DNA of 64,000 bases from NCBI RefSeq assembly GCF_000735435.1, contig NZ_JMPP01000014.1, forward strand, positions 248,001-312,000, in the 5' to 3' direction. The stretch's first letter is position 1; every line of letters begins with the position of its first letter. The position numbers were made by a program, and so were the translations under genes. The notes under the pieces were generated by a model, which was not told the origin of the DNA, did not search any database, and was given only the letters and a program-made list of their open reading frames with translations. This document shows positions 34,925 to 43,680 of the stretch, piece by piece. The DNA comes from Klebsiella planticola ATCC 33531. GTDB taxonomy: Bacteria; Pseudomonadota; Gammaproteobacteria; Enterobacterales; Enterobacteriaceae.

Positions 34925-36477
34925 GACGTTTTCTCCCTGTCGGTAGACAAACGATGCGGCTGCGGAATACGTCGCCAGCTGCGTCCGTCATGGGCCGCGT
35001 TAATGGGGGTGTTTTTCTCCATCGTAATAGGCAGCGGCGTGTTCCACTGCGCCGGCGAAATACCCCGCATCAGCCCAATTTCCGCCGTGATTTGTTTATC
35101 TTCAAACCAGACCATGCGGTTCGAAAAAATATCGCCGGTGGGCAACGGGAAAATATGGTTTAGCGCGGTGTCCAGGTCGTTTACGCGACAAAACGACAGA
35201 AACAGCACTAATCGGTTGTTACCGATCGTCATGATATCGCCCATACGGTTCGGCCGGCACAGCGTCAGCGCTTGCTCGACGCGCAGCCCCGGCGCCGGGC
35301 GCAGCGCTACCATCACCCCCTTGCTGTCCGCAGGCAGCATGGTGTTGGTCATAATGTTATGTACCGCGGCGCAGAAATCTCCCCACTTTTGGTAGCCGCG
35401 CAGTTTGAGCGGCTGACTCCAGGTCAGCAGGGTGGCGAACTCTTCCGGAATATGGCGGGTGAACTTCTGTTTTTGCACGCTTTCCACTAACGTCAGGCAG
35501 CGGGAAAGCGGGGCGCTGAAGGGGATCACCATATTCGCGCCGCTGCTGAGTAGCAGTCGCTCATCGGTAGTTCGCAGGCTGGGTAGCTGTTCGCGGACGA
35601 CGATTTTCAACGCGCTGCCGCGCTGCCGGCGCAGCGTGTGAATATAGCGACCCAGTTGCTCAATTTGTTCGTTCTGCGTCACGGAAAATAACAGCGTTGC
35701 CGCCTGCGCGGTGCGGGCGGCATTAAACACGCCGTCATTGGTATCAAACAGCGTCCAGTATTCAGACAGGGCAGGCGCCCCTTCCAGGACTCGCAGGTTA
35801 CTCAGGACGACCTTCTCATCGCTGCGCGGCTGCACCGTGGCCTCTTCTTCTTCAGCCAGTCGCCAGCCGTCGTCATCCTGAATTACCGTCAGCTGTTGCT
35901 GGGCGCTCATTCCTTTTTCGCTGCCCCACCAGGCAATATCATACAGAAAACTATCGCCCTGATAACGAATGCTCGCCAGCCCGGAAAGCGCGCGATACTC
36001 GTGTAATAATGGCGAGAGTTGCTTGTCTATATCATTATCTGAATTAAGAATTAATAACGAACACTTATGGTATTTAGCCCATTGATGAGATTTTTCAACC
36101 CATGCGCTTATTTTCTCACTTTTTATGTTTTTCCATGCATTTTCGGCGCACAGCAAAATAAAAAAGTAATTGGCCGGATCGATCGAGCAGAGTAAATCAC
36201 GATGCATTTCTTCCAGCCCGGCCGTCAGGTCAGGCATACTGAATAACGCCACTTTTTCCGGGCCGCGATCTTTTTTTAATGATATGATTTTATTTGGTTT
36301 CTCACCCATGACGATGGCGGCGACTTTACACTCTTTATCCTGGGCCGCCAGGGTTTGATTGAGCAGGCTTACCGCGTCAGGATAGCGATCGACGTTAAGC
36401 CACCACACGCCCCCGACGGGCATATGGCAGACCTCGTCCCATAATGATGAAATACCTAAAGTATAAACGATATTCAC
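34921..36477 (-). CDS. bcsE: c-di-GMP-binding regulator BcsE
   Basis: A 518-residue cytoplasmic protein with degenerate receiver- and GGDEF-like domains. The GIL c-di-GMP site is seen as RPNRMGD, with the RxGD motif at about 411-414. BcsE stores c-di-GMP at the synthase and is needed for full cellulose output. It heads the bcsEFG operon and diverges from bcsR across 157 bases. The N-terminal third is notably more AT-rich than the rest (around 36000-36350) and less similar to E. coli. Confidence 0.95.
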   Translation of the reverse strand: MNIVYTLGISSLWDEVCHMPVGGVWWLNVDRYPDAVSLLNQTLAAQDKECKVAAIVMGEKPNKIISLKKDRGPEKVALFSMPDLTAGLEEMHRDLLCSIDPANYFFILLCAENAWKNIKSEKISAWVEKSHQWAKYHKCSLLILNSDNDIDKQLSPLLHEYRALSGLASIRYQGDSFLYDIAWWGSEKGMSAQQQLTVIQDDDGWRLAEEEEATVQPRSDEKVVLSNLRVLEGAPALSEYWTLFDTNDGVFNAARTAQAATLLFSVTQNEQIEQLGRYIHTLRRQRGSALKIVVREQLPSLRTTDERLLLSSGANMVIPFSAPLSRCLTLVESVQKQKFTRHIPEEFATLLTWSQPLKLRGYQKWGDFCAAVHNIMTNTMLPADSKGVMVALRPAPGLRVEQALTLCRPNRMGDIMTIGNNRLVLFLSFCRVNDLDTALNHIFPLPTGDIFSNRMVWFEDKQITAEIGLMRGISPAQWNTPLPITMEKNTPINAAHDGRSWRRIPQPHRLSTDREKTS

Positions 36478-36634
36478 GTCGTTCCTCGTCAGCCCTGATT
36501 CATACTGGATCAGTTTACTAGCGAAAGCGTCAGAGTAAACCTAACATTGAATTTAAAGGGTATCAGTTTTAGCATATATAGGTGACTTGAGATTGAGCCT
36601 ATTATACATCGGGTTTTATTTATGTGTTTTTTGA

Positions 36635-36835
36635 ATGGACAGCGAAATGCCGGGAAAAGAGCCTTCAGTACCCTCAGATGCAACGCTGGGTTACACCTTT
36701 CAAAATGATTTCCTGGCGTTAAGCCGGGCATTTTCCCTGCCCGAAATTGATTACCACGACATTTCCCGGCGCGAGCAGTTAGCCGCGGCGCTGAAACGCT
36801 GGCCACTATTGGCGGAACTCGCAGAGAAAAAGTAA
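36635..36835 (+). CDS. bcsR: BcsR, small cellulose regulator
   Basis: A 66-residue protein matching E. coli BcsR (62 residues). The shared core includes LGYTFQNDFLALSRAFSLP and REQLAAALKRWPLLAELA. BcsR and BcsQ form an essential complex for the E. coli-type synthase. No strong ribosome site precedes ATG 36635; ATG 36647 is an alternative that would shorten the protein by four residues. It is the first gene of bcsRQABZC, diverging from bcsE, 11 bases before bcsQ. Confidence 0.92.
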   Translation: MDSEMPGKEPSVPSDATLGYTFQNDFLALSRAFSLPEIDYHDISRREQLAAALKRWPLLAELAEKK

Positions 36836-36846
36836 GGACGCCGTCG

Positions 36847-37584
36847 ATGGCTATTCTTGGATTACAGGGTATCCGCGGTGGCGTGGGCACCACGTCGATT
36901 ACCGCCGCGCTCGCCTGGGCGTTACAGCTCCTCGGGGAGACGGTTCTGGCGATCGACGCCAGCCCGGATAATATGCTGCGCTATTTTTTCAACGTTGATG
37001 CGACGCATCGCGACGGTTGGGCACGCGCGTTAATTGACGGAGGCGACTGGCGTGACGCCGGCATCCGTTATACCTCGCATATCGATATTTTGCCTTTTGG
37101 TCTGCTCTCGCCCGGTGAAAGAGAGAACGTTGATAAGCTCTATCCGCTGCTGGAATCGTTTGTCGGCATGGTGGAGAAACTGGAACAGCAGGGCGATCAT
37201 CGCTGGCTGCTGCTGGATTTACCGGAAGGTTATTCCCCGCTGACTCGTTCGCTGCTTAGCGCCTGCGATCGCACGCTGGTGGTGGTGCATCCGGATGGCA
37301 ACAGCCATATTCGCCTGCATCAACAGGCGCTGCCGGCGAAGGGCGATATTCTGATTAACGATCTGCGCGTCGGCAGCCAGCTACAGGAAGATTTGTATCA
37401 GCTGTGGCTGGAGAGCCAGCGCCGTATTTTGCCGGTCACCGTCCATCGTGATGAGGCGATGGCGGAGTGTCTGGCGGCGAAGCAGCCGCTCGGGGAATAT
37501 CGTTCTGATTCGCTGGCCGCCGAAGAGATCCTGACCCTCGCTAACTGGTGCTTGCTGCACTATTCCGGCAAGGGGACGCAATGA
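36847..37584 (+). CDS. bcsQ: BcsQ, MinD-like protein (type II operon copy)
   Basis: A 245-residue BcsQ aligned with E. coli BcsQ. Codon 6 is a leucine codon (TTA); E. coli K-12 has a stop there that silences cellulose, so this copy is intact. The Walker A at residues 10-17 reads RGGVGTTS. The usual signature Lys10 and catalytic Lys15 are Arg and Thr, as in other type II BcsQ. The stop overlaps the bcsA start (ATGA), giving coupled translation. Confidence 0.94.
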   Translation: MAILGLQGIRGGVGTTSITAALAWALQLLGETVLAIDASPDNMLRYFFNVDATHRDGWARALIDGGDWRDAGIRYTSHIDILPFGLLSPGERENVDKLYPLLESFVGMVEKLEQQGDHRWLLLDLPEGYSPLTRSLLSACDRTLVVVHPDGNSHIRLHQQALPAKGDILINDLRVGSQLQEDLYQLWLESQRRILPVTVHRDEAMAECLAAKQPLGEYRSDSLAAEEILTLANWCLLHYSGKGTQ

Positions 37585-40199
37585 TGCGCCTCAGTACTTT
37601 GCTCCTGGCGCCTGCGGTTGCGGAACGCCTGAGCGAACGCTACAGCGATTATCGCCAGCACGGCGCATCGTGGCTGTCCGCCTCGCTGGGCTGCCTGTGG
37701 GCGTCGCTGGTCTGGGCGCTGATGCCGCTGGAAACACCGCGCTGGCAGGCGATTCTGAACAACCATCGTGACTACTTTCCGCATATTAATCCCCATCGCC
37801 CGCGGCTGCTGGATCCGCTGCGCTATCTGCTGCAGTCCCTGTGGCTGCTGGTGACGCATGTACCCGGGGCGGATAAAAAGGCGAACTGGCGTTCGTTTGC
37901 CGCCATCAAAGGGGTTCACGGGCGCTACACCCAGTGGCTGGAGACGCTTCCCGAGCGGACGAACAGCCGTACTGCCCATCTGAATAAACACAAAGAGCTG
38001 GCGCATGTCAGCCCGAAACTGCGCAAGGCGATTCTTGGCGTGGTGGTCACTTTCTCGCTGGTGCTGTCGCTGCTGTGTATTACTCAGCCGTTTAACCCGC
38101 TTTCGCAGTTTATTTTCCTGATGTTGCTGTGGGGCGTGGCGCTGCTGGTGCGCCGTATTCCCGGGCGTTTTTCGGCCCTGATGCTGATTGTCCTCTCGCT
38201 GACCGTCTCCTGCCGCTACATCTGGTGGCGCTATACCTCGACGCTGAACTGGGACGATCCCGTCAGCCTGGTGTGCGGCATTGTGCTGCTGTTTGCTGAA
38301 ACCTATGCCTGGCTGGTGTTGGTGCTGGGCTATTTCCAGGTGATATGGCCATTGAATCGCCAGCCGGTTCCGTTACCCAAAGATATGGCCGAGTGGCCGA
38401 CGGTGGATATTTTCGTTCCCACCTACAATGAAGACCTTAACGTGGTGAAAAACACCATTTATGCGTCGCAAGGTATCGACTGGCCGAAAGATAAGCTCAA
38501 TATCTGGATCCTCGATGACGGCGGGCGCGAAGAGTTTCGCCAGTTCGCCAAAGACGTCGGCGTGCATTACATCGCCCGCGCCACTCACGAGCACGCTAAA
38601 GCCGGGAATATCAACAACGCGCTTAAGTACGCCAAAGGCGAATTTGTGTCGATCTTCGACTGCGACCACGTGCCGACACGCTCTTTCCTGCAGATGACCA
38701 TGGGGTGGTTCCTGAAAGAGAAAGCGCTGGCGATGATGCAGACGCCGCACCATTTCTTCTCGCCCGACCCGTTTGAACGCAATCTGGGACGTTTCAGGAA
38801 AACGCCAAACGAGGGGACCCTGTTTTATGGCCTGGTGCAGGATGGCAACGATATGTGGGACGCCACCTTCTTCTGCGGCTCCTGCGCGGTGATTCGGCGC
38901 GGCCCGCTGGATGAGATTGGCGGTATTGCTGTGGAAACGGTGACCGAGGATGCCCACACCTCCCTGCGTCTGCACCGTCGCGGCTACACGTCCGCCTATA
39001 TGCGCATTCCGCAGGCCGCCGGCCTGGCGACCGAAAGCCTTTCAGCGCATATTGGCCAGCGTATTCGCTGGGCGCGTGGCATGGTGCAGATTTTCCGCCT
39101 CGATAACCCTTTGTTTGGTAAAGGGCTTAAGTTTGCGCAGCGGCTCTGTTACGTCAATGCGATGATGCACTTTTTATCCGGCATTCCCCGGCTGATCTTC
39201 CTCGTCGCGCCGTTGGCATTTTTACTGCTGCACGCCTATATCATCTATGCGCCGGCGCTGATGATCGCGCTCTTCGTCTTGCCGCATATGATTCATGCGA
39301 GCCTGACGAACTCGAAGATTCAGGGCAAATATCGCCACTCTTTCTGGAGCGAAATCTACGAAACCACGCTGGCCTGGTATATCGCGCCGCCGACCTTTGT
39401 CGCGCTGATTAACCCGCATAAAGGTAAGTTCAACGTGACGGCGAAAGGAGGACTGGTGGAGGACGAATATGTCGACTGGGTCATTTCCCGTCCCTATATC
39501 TATCTGGTGCTGCTGAACCTGGTGGGCGTGGCGGCTGGGGTCTGGCGTCACTTCTATGGCCCGGAAAATGAGATCCTGACCGTTTGGGTCAGTATCGTCT
39601 GGGTGTTCTATAACCTGATTATCCTTGGCGGCGCGGTGGCGGTCTCGGTGGAAAGTAAACAGGTCCGTCGCTCGCATCGCGTCGAAATGAGCATGCCGGC
39701 GGCAATTGCGCGCGAAGATGGCCACCTGTTCTCCTGTACCGTACATGACTATTCCGATGGCGGGCTGGGGATCAAAATTAACGGTAAGGCGCAGGTGCTG
39801 GAAGGGCAAAAGGTGAATCTGCTGCTCAAACGCGGACAGCAGGAATATGCCTTCCCGGTCAGGGTTGCGCGCGTGAACGGCAGCGAAGTCGGTTTGCAGC
39901 TGATGCCGTTGACCAATCAACAACATATTGATTTTGTACAGTGTACGTTTGCCCGTGCTGATACGTGGGCGCTTTGGCAGGATAGCTTCCCGGAAGATAA
40001 ACCGATGGAAAGCCTGCTGGATATCCTGAAGCTGGGGTTCCGTGGATATCGTCACCTGGCGGAGTTCTCGCCGCCGTCGGTGAAGGTTATTTTCCGCTCG
40101 CTCACCATGCTGGTTGCCTGGATAGTCTCGTTTGTTCCCCGTCGGCCTGAGCGTGCCGCGGCGATACTCTCTGCGGAACCAGAAATGGCTCAACAATGA
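37581..40199 (+). CDS. bcsA: Cellulose synthase catalytic subunit BcsA (type II copy)
   Basis: An 872-residue synthase, identical in length to E. coli BcsA. The start at 37581 overlaps the bcsQ stop and has AAGGGG upstream; an upstream frame opening at 37548 lies inside bcsQ and was rejected. It has the N-terminal cytoplasmic extension, the GT2 motifs DDGG, DCDH, FFCGSC, TED and QRIRW, and a C-terminal PilZ domain with RRSHR and DYSDGG for c-di-GMP. It works with BcsB at 40210 and is supported by BcsR, Q, E, F and G. Confidence 0.97.
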   Translation: MMRLSTLLLAPAVAERLSERYSDYRQHGASWLSASLGCLWASLVWALMPLETPRWQAILNNHRDYFPHINPHRPRLLDPLRYLLQSLWLLVTHVPGADKKANWRSFAAIKGVHGRYTQWLETLPERTNSRTAHLNKHKELAHVSPKLRKAILGVVVTFSLVLSLLCITQPFNPLSQFIFLMLLWGVALLVRRIPGRFSALMLIVLSLTVSCRYIWWRYTSTLNWDDPVSLVCGIVLLFAETYAWLVLVLGYFQVIWPLNRQPVPLPKDMAEWPTVDIFVPTYNEDLNVVKNTIYASQGIDWPKDKLNIWILDDGGREEFRQFAKDVGVHYIARATHEHAKAGNINNALKYAKGEFVSIFDCDHVPTRSFLQMTMGWFLKEKALAMMQTPHHFFSPDPFERNLGRFRKTPNEGTLFYGLVQDGNDMWDATFFCGSCAVIRRGPLDEIGGIAVETVTEDAHTSLRLHRRGYTSAYMRIPQAAGLATESLSAHIGQRIRWARGMVQIFRLDNPLFGKGLKFAQRLCYVNAMMHFLSGIPRLIFLVAPLAFLLLHAYIIYAPALMIALFVLPHMIHASLTNSKIQGKYRHSFWSEIYETTLAWYIAPPTFVALINPHKGKFNVTAKGGLVEDEYVDWVISRPYIYLVLLNLVGVAAGVWRHFYGPENEILTVWVSIVWVFYNLIILGGAVAVSVESKQVRRSHRVEMSMPAAIAREDGHLFSCTVHDYSDGGLGIKINGKAQVLEGQKVNLLLKRGQQEYAFPVRVARVNGSEVGLQLMPLTNQQHIDFVQCTFARADTWALWQDSFPEDKPMESLLDILKLGFRGYRHLAEFSPPSVKVIFRSLTMLVAWIVSFVPRRPERAAAILSAEPEMAQQ

Positions 40200-40209
40200 T
40201 GATAATGCG

Positions 40210-42567
40210 ATGAAAAGAAAACTCTCCTTGATTTGTGCAGTGGCAGTGGGCATGGCTGGTTGGTCATCCTTCGCCTCTTTTGCGGCGCCGACGACAGTCG
40301 TGGCGGCAGCGCCAGCGCCTGCGGCGACGGATCCGCTGGACGGTGGCCTGACGGCCCCGGTCATTGCCGACAGCCAGCCGACGGCAACCCTTGCCGCACC
40401 GCCAGCGCCGGCGGTCGTCATGGAGAATGTTCCGACCCGCGACGTGAAGCTCTCTTTCGCCAGTATCGCCCCGCCTCCGGGCAGCATGGTACTGCGCGGG
40501 GCGCATCCCGACGGCTCGGTAGAATTTGGTATGCGCAGCGATGAGGTCGTGACGAAAGCCCTGCTGAATCTCGACTATACGCCGTCCCCTTCACTGCTGC
40601 CGGTGCAGTCGCAGCTGAAGGTGTACCTCAATGATGAGCTGATGGGCGTCCTGCCGGTTACTAAAGAGCAGCTGGGTAAAAAAGTCAGCGCGCAGATCCC
40701 TATCGATCCTCTGTATATCACCGACTTTAACCGCGTGCGTCTGGTGTTCGTCGGCCATTATCGCGATGTGTGCGAGAACCCGGCCAGCAGTACGTTATGG
40801 CTGGACGTCGGGCGTGACAGCAACCTGGACCTGACCTATCAGGCGCTGGCGGTGCGTAACGATCTGTCCCATTTCCCGGTGCCGTTCTACGACCCCCGGG
40901 ACAACCGATCGCTGACGCTGCCGATGGTTTTCGCCTCCTCGCCGGATGCGCAGCAGCAGCAGGCGGCGGCGATTGTGGCCTCCTGGTTCGGCAGTAAAGC
41001 CGGCTGGCGCGGCCAGGCGTTCCCGGTACTGTTTAACAAACTGCCGGATCGCAACGCCATCGTGTTTGCGACCAACGATAAGCGCCCGGACTTCCTGCGC
41101 GAACATCCGCCGGTGAAGGCGCCGACCATCGAAATGATCGACCATCCGGACAACCCTTACGTCAAGCTGCTGGTGGTCTTTGGCCGTGATGACAAAGATC
41201 TGCTGCTGGCCGCCAGGGGGATCGCACAGGGCAATATTCTGTTCCGCGGCAGTAGCGTCGTGGTCGACGACGTCAAAGAGCTGCAGGCGCGTAAACCCTA
41301 TGATGCGCCGAACTGGGTGCGAACCGATCGTGAAGTCACCTTCGGCGAACTGAAAACCTACGAACAGCAGCTGCAGTCCAGCGGCCTGGTGCCAGATTCC
41401 ATTAACGTGGCGCTGAATTTGCCGCCGGATCTCTATTTGCTGCGCGCCAACGGCATCGATATGAAGCTGAACTATCGCTACACCATGCCGCCGATCAAAG
41501 ACAGTTCGCGGATGGATATCAGCCTCAATGACCAGTTCCTGCAATCCTTCAGCCTGAACAGCTCTCAGGACGTGAATAAATTAATATTGCGTCTGCCGGT
41601 GTTGCAGGGGCTGCTGGACGGTAAGACCAACGTCAGTATCCCGGCGCTGCGCCTCGGGGCGCTCAACCATCTGCGTTTTGATTTCCAGTACATGAACCCG
41701 ATGCCGGGCGGCTCTATTGATAACTGTATTACCTTTCAGCCGGTGCAGAACCACGTGGTGATCGGTGACGATTCAACGATCGACTTCTCGAAGTATTACC
41801 ACTTTATTGCCATGCCGGATCTGCGCGTGTTTGCCAATTCGGGCTTCCCGTATAGCCGGATGGCCGACCTTGCTGACACGCTGATTGTGGTGCCATCCGC
41901 CCCGACTGAGGGCCAGGTGGCGACGCTACTGGAATCCGTTGGCGGTATCGGCGCGCAGACTGGCCTGGCGGCTATCAATGTGCAGGTCACCGATGATGGC
42001 AACAAAATTAAGGATAAAGACGCCGACCTGCTGTTGATTGGCTCGATTCCGGCAGCGCTGAAAGATGAGACCAAAATTAGCCTGCTGGTCGATGCGACAA
42101 AGAGCTGGGTGAAGATGCCGATGCGCCATTACGATCTGCCGAGCATCTATCCGGATGATGAGGCCAGAACGCCCAATACGCGCACGGATATCACCTCCTC
42201 CGGGCCAATGGCGGCCATTATCAGCTTCCAGTCGCCGTATTACGATCAACGCAGCGTCGTGGCGCTGCTGGCGGACAGTCCGCGCGGTAACGAGCTGCTG
42301 AACGGTGCGCTAAACGACAGCGGTAAGCGGGCGGCGATGTTTGGTTCCGCGTCGGTGATTCGTGAATCCGGGGTGAACAGCCTGCGCGTGGGCGACGTCT
42401 ATTATGTCGGACACCTGCCGTGGTTTGAGCGTATCTGGTTTGCGCTGTCCAGCCACCCGGTGCTGCTGGCGATTCTGGCTGCGGTGAGCATTGTGCTTCT
42501 GGCCTGGGTGCTGTGGCGCATGCTGCGTATTGTCAGCCGTCGTCGTCTCCACCTTGATGATGAGTAA
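40210..42567 (+). CDS. bcsB: Cellulose synthase periplasmic subunit BcsB (type II copy)
   Basis: A 785-residue protein; E. coli BcsB has 779. The start MKRKLSLICAVAVGMAG opens the signal peptide. An upstream in-frame ATG at 40132 lies inside bcsA and was rejected. An Ala/Pro-rich linker spans about 25-75, followed by repeated carbohydrate-binding and flavodoxin-like domains. A C-terminal anchor helix (HPVLLAILAAVSIVLLAWVLW) is followed by basic residues. Ten bases follow bcsA and three precede bcsZ. Confidence 0.96.
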   Translation: MKRKLSLICAVAVGMAGWSSFASFAAPTTVVAAAPAPAATDPLDGGLTAPVIADSQPTATLAAPPAPAVVMENVPTRDVKLSFASIAPPPGSMVLRGAHPDGSVEFGMRSDEVVTKALLNLDYTPSPSLLPVQSQLKVYLNDELMGVLPVTKEQLGKKVSAQIPIDPLYITDFNRVRLVFVGHYRDVCENPASSTLWLDVGRDSNLDLTYQALAVRNDLSHFPVPFYDPRDNRSLTLPMVFASSPDAQQQQAAAIVASWFGSKAGWRGQAFPVLFNKLPDRNAIVFATNDKRPDFLREHPPVKAPTIEMIDHPDNPYVKLLVVFGRDDKDLLLAARGIAQGNILFRGSSVVVDDVKELQARKPYDAPNWVRTDREVTFGELKTYEQQLQSSGLVPDSINVALNLPPDLYLLRANGIDMKLNYRYTMPPIKDSSRMDISLNDQFLQSFSLNSSQDVNKLILRLPVLQGLLDGKTNVSIPALRLGALNHLRFDFQYMNPMPGGSIDNCITFQPVQNHVVIGDDSTIDFSKYYHFIAMPDLRVFANSGFPYSRMADLADTLIVVPSAPTEGQVATLLESVGGIGAQTGLAAINVQVTDDGNKIKDKDADLLLIGSIPAALKDETKISLLVDATKSWVKMPMRHYDLPSIYPDDEARTPNTRTDITSSGPMAAIISFQSPYYDQRSVVALLADSPRGNELLNGALNDSGKRAAMFGSASVIRESGVNSLRVGDVYYVGHLPWFERIWFALSSHPVLLAILAAVSIVLLAWVLWRMLRIVSRRRLHLDDE

Positions 42568-42570
42568 GCG

Positions 42571-43680
42571 ATGATGAACCCGATTCGCGGAGTCATCCTG
42601 GCGGTTCTGATGCTGGCGGCGGCGCAGGTGAGCGCCGCCTGCCAGTGGCCGGCCTGGGAGCAATTTAAAAAAGAGTATGTGAGTAGCGAAGGGCGGGTGG
42701 TTGATCCCGCCGATTCGCGAAAAATCACCACCTCCGAAGGACAAAGCTACGCCTTGTTCTTCGCGCTGGCGGCAAACGATCGCGACGCTTTCGGCAAGCT
42801 GTTCCAGTGGACCCAGAACAACCTGGCGGCGGGCGACCTGCGTGCGCACCTGCCGGGCTGGCTGTGGGGCAAAAAGAGCGATGAGGAGTGGACGCTGCTG
42901 GACAGCAACTCCGCGTCTGACTCCGATTTATGGATAGCCTGGTCGTTGCTGGAAGCGGGGCGGCTGTGGCAGATGCCGCAGTACACCGAGGTGGGCAAGG
43001 CGCTCTTGTCGCGTATCGCCGATGAAGAAGTGACGGATGTGCCGGGGTTCGGACCCATGGTTCTCCCCGGCAAAGTTGGCTTTGCCGACGATAAAGGCTG
43101 GCGCTTTAACCCCAGCTACCTTCCGCCACAGCTTGCCAGCTACTTCAGCCGCTTTGGCGCCCCCTGGCTGAAACTGCGCGACAGCAACCTGCGTTTTCTG
43201 CTGGAGACGGCGCCCAAAGGTTTTTCCCCTGACTGGGTGCGTTACGAAAAAGGACAAGGCTGGCAGCTGAAGGCGGACAAACCGATAATCGGCAGCTACG
43301 ACGCGATCCGCGTCTATCTGTGGGTCGGGATGCTGGATGACGGGGATAAACAGAAAGCGCGACTGCTGGCTGGTTTTAAACCGATGGAAGCGCAGACGAT
43401 TCGCCAGGGCGTTCCGCCGGAAAAAGCGAATATCGCAACCGGTAAAACGACCGGCAACGGCCCGGTCGGATTTTCCGCGTCGATGCTGCCGTTTTTACAA
43501 AATGACGACGCCCGGGCGATACAGCGCCAGCGCGTCGCAGACCACTATCCAGGTGCCGATGCCTACTATAGTGCGGTCCTGACTCTTTTTGGCCAGGGAT
43601 GGGATCAACATCGTTTTCGTTTCACTGCGGGTGGCGAATTACGACCTGACTGGGACCAGGAATGCGTAAGTTCAGATTAA
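42571..43680 (+). CDS. bcsZ: Periplasmic endo-1,4-beta-glucanase BcsZ (type II copy)
   Basis: A 369-residue GH8 endoglucanase with a signal peptide ending QVSA before [10 protein letters not shown]. The catalytic acid is Glu56 (TSEGQSY) and the base Asp244 (SYDAIRVYL), one residue offset from E. coli Glu55 and Asp243. The start is the first of two tandem ATGs; the second would match E. coli exactly. In this operon bcsZ precedes bcsC, whereas in the type I operon bcsZ is last. It overlaps bcsC by 19 bases. Confidence 0.96.
   Translation: MMNPIRGVILAVLMLAAAQVSAACQWPAWEQFKKEYVSSEGRVVDPADSRKITTSEGQSYALFFALAANDRDAFGKLFQWTQNNLAAGDLRAHLPGWLWGKKSDEEWTLLDSNSASDSDLWIAWSLLEAGRLWQMPQYTEVGKALLSRIADEEVTDVPGFGPMVLPGKVGFADDKGWRFNPSYLPPQLASYFSRFGAPWLKLRDSNLRFLLETAPKGFSPDWVRYEKGQGWQLKADKPIIGSYDAIRVYLWVGMLDDGDKQKARLLAGFKPMEAQTIRQGVPPEKANIATGKTTGNGPVGFSASMLPFLQNDDARAIQRQRVADHYPGADAYYSAVLTLFGQGWDQHRFRFTAGGELRPDWDQECVSSD

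Noticed and set aside
39222-40487. A 421-codon frame opposite bcsA/bcsB
   Set aside because: Antisense shadow crossing two real genes, with Arg/His-rich composition typical of such shadows.
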